Source of the DNA: an uncultured Eubacteriales bacterium
GTDB taxonomy: Bacteria > Bacillota > Clostridia > Oscillospirales > Acutalibacteraceae
Direction: 5' to 3'
Length of the DNA: 41,392 nucleotides
Assembly: GCA_934488615.1 (NCBI GenBank)
Contig: CAKSSJ010000017.1
Location: 1-41,392 of the forward strand
Shown here piece after piece: positions 39,101-41,392 of the stretch (the first letter of the stretch is position 1; each line of letters opens with the position of its first letter). The translations under genes and the position numbers were made by a program. The notes under the pieces are model-generated. The model ran no database searches. It had not been told where the DNA came from and was given only the letters and a program-made list of their open reading frames with translations.

Positions 39101-41392
39101 CTCCGTAACTTACGGCTCAACAACAAAGACGAGCGGCGTTCCGCAGGACAGCACACACAATAATTACTATTATATTAAGAACGCTGCGACCTCAAATGTT
39201 GACTGGAAATTCTGGTACACACCCAATACCTACAACATCAAGTACGACCCCAACGGCGGTACATATAACGGAACAACGGGCTTGACCTCGTCCTCTGTTC
39301 TGTTCCAGTCAAAGTACACCGTCGGAAAGATAGGCAGTGCAACCCCTGCCAATCCGACACGTCCCGGCTGTACGTTCATGGGATGGAAGTGCAGTGCGGA
39401 TGATATGGTATATCAGCGTGGTGCAAATATCAACTGGGAATTCCTCGAGAATGTAACATTTACGGCTCAGTGGGAATACAACTCGATAAACCTTCGCTTT
39501 AACGAGAATCATGATAAGTTGGCGTCTAACTTGCTCGACCCGTTGGTTGACGGAACAATTTCATATGATTCAACGGCGACTATAACATCAACCAATGACG
39601 CCGGAGAAACAGTTACCACCACTAAGGCATGTAACCTTAAAATTGAAAAGCTAGACGACGGTACAATCAGAATTAACGGTACTCTTGCCGGAGGATATAC
39701 TTTCGGTTTTGTTCCGATGGATTTTGAGGACGGCAAGCAATATGTCTTCAGTAACATTCATATTTCAGGCAGCCTGACTAACGGCTGTATGGTTATTGAC
39801 CCGGCACTTTCAAACGGAAACAATGTTTCACCGAGAAACCAGTTTGACTTCGGCGGAAGCAACTCTAAGACCATTACCGTTGATTCAACCTATGCCGGTT
39901 ATCGCTTCTGGATTTGGCATAACGACGGTGCAGGAAGCTATATGACATTCAATAACTATACGTTTAAGCCTCGTATTGAGTTAAAGAGCGACAGCACGAC
40001 TGTTCCGACATCTACAACGGAGTATAACAACATCTTTGCGGATTATATTCAGTATAACACTCTTATTCAGGAGCTTCCGACACCCACCCGTACAGGATAT
40101 ACCTTCGACGGCTGGTACACTCAGGCGAACGGCGGCACAAAGGTAAAGGTAGGCGACCGTCTTCTCTACAGCGACTGGAATCTCAACAACACCAGTCAGA
40201 CCCTCTACGCTCATTGGACTATCAATAAATATAAACTCATGTATGAGAATGAGTTTGACTTTGATAATTTCAAATTCAGCATGGCGAATCCTCCTGTGAC
40301 TAACACAAATTCGCCGATTACAATAAATGAGCATGAAAATTCAATTCAGTTTACATCACGAAAGAGAGCCGACGGAGTAACCGATGACTTTACTCCGACT
40401 GGTCAGAATTATACTTCTGCCGAAACCGGCTACATGACTCTTGTTCCGGGTCATACCTATGAGATTTCATATAGCTATACTGTTGATAAGGCGGCGAGCC
40501 TGAACTGCTATATATTCTCATATACATCAACTTCATCAACGTCATGGAGCACGGAGTACGGAAATAGCGGCACAGGTACATATTATAACGTCGGCGTTGC
40601 TCCGTCGGGAGCGACAACCGGCACTATGACGGGATATTATACCGTTCCGCAAGGCAGGCCTTATGCAAGGCTTCGTTTCGGTTCAACTACCGAGGGGGTA
40701 ACTGTAAAGTTTTCTGATATCTGCGTCCGTGATCTCACCGACCCGATGAATTACAGAGGTAAATCAGGCGGCGACGGCAAGGAAAATTCTCTCAATAAGA
40801 AGTTTGATACCGTAACCTATAAAACAACTCAGAGTCCGCTCGCTACAATAACTCGCCAGGGCTATACATTCAACGGCTGGTATGAGAGCGAAAATACGTC
40901 AAACGGCAACGGCTACGGCACTAAGTTTACTACCTCAACCGCAATGCCGGCAAGGGACGTTCCTCTCTATGCTCAGTGGAAGCTGAACGATTACGCAATC
41001 GTAATCAACCTCAACGCCGACAGCACAGATAAGGCGACAATCGGTTCGTTTACCTACAGCAAGGCGAACAACAACACATCGAACGGTAATATTTCGTTTT
41101 CATCTGCCACATCGTCTCAGCAGACCTCGGCAGGAAATATCGCCACAATAAATGTTGCTTACGGCACATCGTTTACATTGCCTATCCCGACGAGGAACGG
41201 CCATACGTTTAAAGGCTGGACAGCAAATACAACACCTGCCTACGCTTCGCTGACGAACAATGGCAACACAAGCGCATCGGCATACCGCGTCGGTGCAGGC
41301 GGAGTTACTTTGACTGCTAACTGGACAGAAACAGAATATAACGTAACATACGATTATGCGACAAACGGCGGTACAAGCGCAACAAAGACGAG
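36144..41392 (+). CDS. Giant secreted surface protein with duplicated module and InlB-type B repeats, 3' end outside window
   Basis: The frame is open from the ATG (GGAGG 8 bases upstream) to the window edge, at least 1,749 residues. A signal peptide (about 1-38) comes first. A module is then duplicated: VKFYVPEAIYL near residue 52 matches YTFYVPETIYL near 533; WGVLFVDTSR near 320 matches RGALLVDTSR near 747; and two FIVAR-like helical segments start KKSLREAYRAAI near 437 and NKSSLRNSYNTI near 865. InlB B-repeat (Listeria-Bacteroides) units follow: CTFMGW near 1075, YTFDGW near 1319, YTFNGW near 1573 and HTFKGW near 1687, each ending in a L/F-x-A-x-W strand. Between them lie carbohydrate-binding-like beta domains. 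It is probably an adhesin. A C-terminal anchor, if present, is not visible. Confidence 0.88.
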   Translation, partial: MLKRFGKKALSLLLVFVLMATTFFIFDPSILLPKSKAVVDVKKLVNTVEPTVKFYVPEAIYLNPVVGTGSKPYSFQYFIDSDENGTLRRSATQTTGTVYFSCSAACTSITINWGDSVSPNVTENTHTNQIVKQTITGGTTSVRDGSVTVTATYVVEGRTYHAYAYTYMYYPELDLLTGTASSYVYKASGNEPKLSAFSFITGVHMVGNKTDYGNTDERGVSNYYDQYNGNSSKGYYGISPLIPGWAHVWQNGELVPGSSGAIFKTADDGRIYDRDIIYGETTSSLPTKFRDGSGNGGVYFRERERAGGTYKTYGGISNSWGVLFVDTSRVTDYNQIPNLRGGFICHYYQRCGKRGELETFASDDSRITILNNVDFRNGDGHSYGMSDANRLSGAVTSTDKTYNMRATYKYRMDASIGSSSTVTMNQDFGLKVYTVNKKSLREAYRAAIENGWQSTTASKHGWSSYAQSQWATAYGNFDAALAKAGEVLGRPYATLSDVSTALSSLNNRVTACNNIVNANFQSGVNTDMEAPSYTFYVPETIYLAPSTSATKTFKYYVDRENSVDSSLRKGENTSGNIYFKCDKASSIKSLTLSDCSSVTIGATTSSSGTLSTNVSAGSLSAGLNPGEKKLLTWTIVYVADGVEYTTNAYTVAYAPWPTVISASSQGRNEHSGSKRSYIMQTTWISGIHSVIDNGSGSDGSGVYKYSPIISSSSIPTGAERNMGNLFNEGTGGSGYWKSNDNATCSGGRGALLVDTSRYSYYYQVPNLKVGLDFNIVHGNHDSNTTDLGVFTEGSSEQTTNLGSTQTGNDQNSYPRQIYNKTFGSRYIGSTNENLVVRGKTRFRNSGGGSSHESVSYVYLNVTKVNKSSLRNSYNTILSKGNQKSWYTSDTWDKYEKKLKEVALHLGDPTSKDTSGITDLQGFQDGLVRNSNGKTTAVHLRDGSSADYNGKTGSAIIGTTTESMSYTYGDTVYGYYNEIPGFTASRYSVTYGSTTKTSGVPQDSTHNNYYYIKNAATSNVDWKFWYTPNTYNIKYDPNGGTYNGTTGLTSSSVLFQSKYTVGKIGSATPANPTRPGCTFMGWKCSADDMVYQRGANINWEFLENVTFTAQWEYNSINLRFNENHDKLASNLLDPLVDGTISYDSTATITSTNDAGETVTTTKACNLKIEKLDDGTIRINGTLAGGYTFGFVPMDFEDGKQYVFSNIHISGSLTNGCMVIDPALSNGNNVSPRNQFDFGGSNSKTITVDSTYAGYRFWIWHNDGAGSYMTFNNYTFKPRIELKSDSTTVPTSTTEYNNIFADYIQYNTLIQELPTPTRTGYTFDGWYTQANGGTKVKVGDRLLYSDWNLNNTSQTLYAHWTINKYKLMYENEFDFDNFKFSMANPPVTNTNSPITINEHENSIQFTSRKRADGVTDDFTPTGQNYTSAETGYMTLVPGHTYEISYSYTVDKAASLNCYIFSYTSTSSTSWSTEYGNSGTGTYYNVGVAPSGATTGTMTGYYTVPQGRPYARLRFGSTTEGVTVKFSDICVRDLTDPMNYRGKSGGDGKENSLNKKFDTVTYKTTQSPLATITRQGYTFNGWYESENTSNGNGYGTKFTTSTAMPARDVPLYAQWKLNDYAIVINLNADSTDKATIGSFTYSKANNNTSNGNISFSSATSSQQTSAGNIATINVAYGTSFTLPIPTRNGHTFKGWTANTTPAYASLTNNGNTSASAYRVGAGGVTLTANWTETEYNVTYDYATNGGTSATKT

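Overview
The window reads as a chromosomal segment of a Gram-positive gut-type Clostridia bacterium, most likely Oscillospiraceae/Ruminococcus-like. The grounds are moderately low G+C, strong AGGAGG-type ribosome binding sites, sigma-A promoters with 17-18 bp spacers, a type I dockerin, Thr/Lys linkers, class B sortases, an InlB B-repeat surface protein, and NrdR, AbrB and QueT homologues of Firmicutes type. No rRNA, tRNA or CRISPR array was seen. The first gene (CDF transporter) and the last gene (giant surface protein) run off the window.

Layout. 1-1255: minus-strand MscS channel and CDF transporter. 1256-1725: a G+C-rich repeat-like element. 1726-3495: minus-strand FHA membrane protein and secreted PHP phosphoesterase. 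3670-4971: secreted metallophosphatase. 5072-5938: AbrB-type regulator followed by two paralogous amphipathic peptides of 46 and 43 residues, each a complete transcription unit. 6183-8183: Thr/Lys-linker secreted protein and PI-PLC-like enzyme. 8355-11343: a duplicated DUF1538 membrane protein coupled to a tandem PII-like protein, then a TetR regulator. 11386-18044: mostly minus-strand metabolic genes (beta-lactamase-fold hydrolase, TIGR04086-like membrane protein, acyl-CoA ligase, aminotransferase, alpha/beta hydrolase, nrdR). 18211-20682: DapA-family aldolase and an A+T-rich GtrII-type membrane glucosyltransferase. 20730-23250: glycosyltransferase, preQ1-controlled QueT transporter, HAD-IIA phosphatase.

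23251-26645 is an accessory patch: a structured leader and XRE regulator, a holin/GH25 endolysin cassette behind a promoter carrying two 15-bp direct repeats exactly 30 bp apart, and a deletion scar joining the first 44 codons of a TetR gene to the 3' part of an ABC exporter. 26747-27529 is a TIM-barrel isomerase-like gene.

27562-35784 looks like one eight-gene minus-strand operon: cysteine desulfurase, thiI, cinA, class B sortase, acidic protein, second class B sortase, a membrane-anchored protein that resembles a degenerate CinA, and a secreted dockerin protein. Divergent to it, at 36144 to the window end, lies a surface protein of more than 1,749 codons with a duplicated N-terminal module and several InlB-type B repeats. 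The sortases, the anchored CinA-like protein and the giant surface protein suggest a surface-assembly module, but no sorting signal for the giant protein is inside the window.

The strongest candidates for undescribed biology are the twin amphipathic peptides (5472-5938), the sortase/CinA-like operon (28482-32176), and the repeat-controlled holin promoter (25247-25307).
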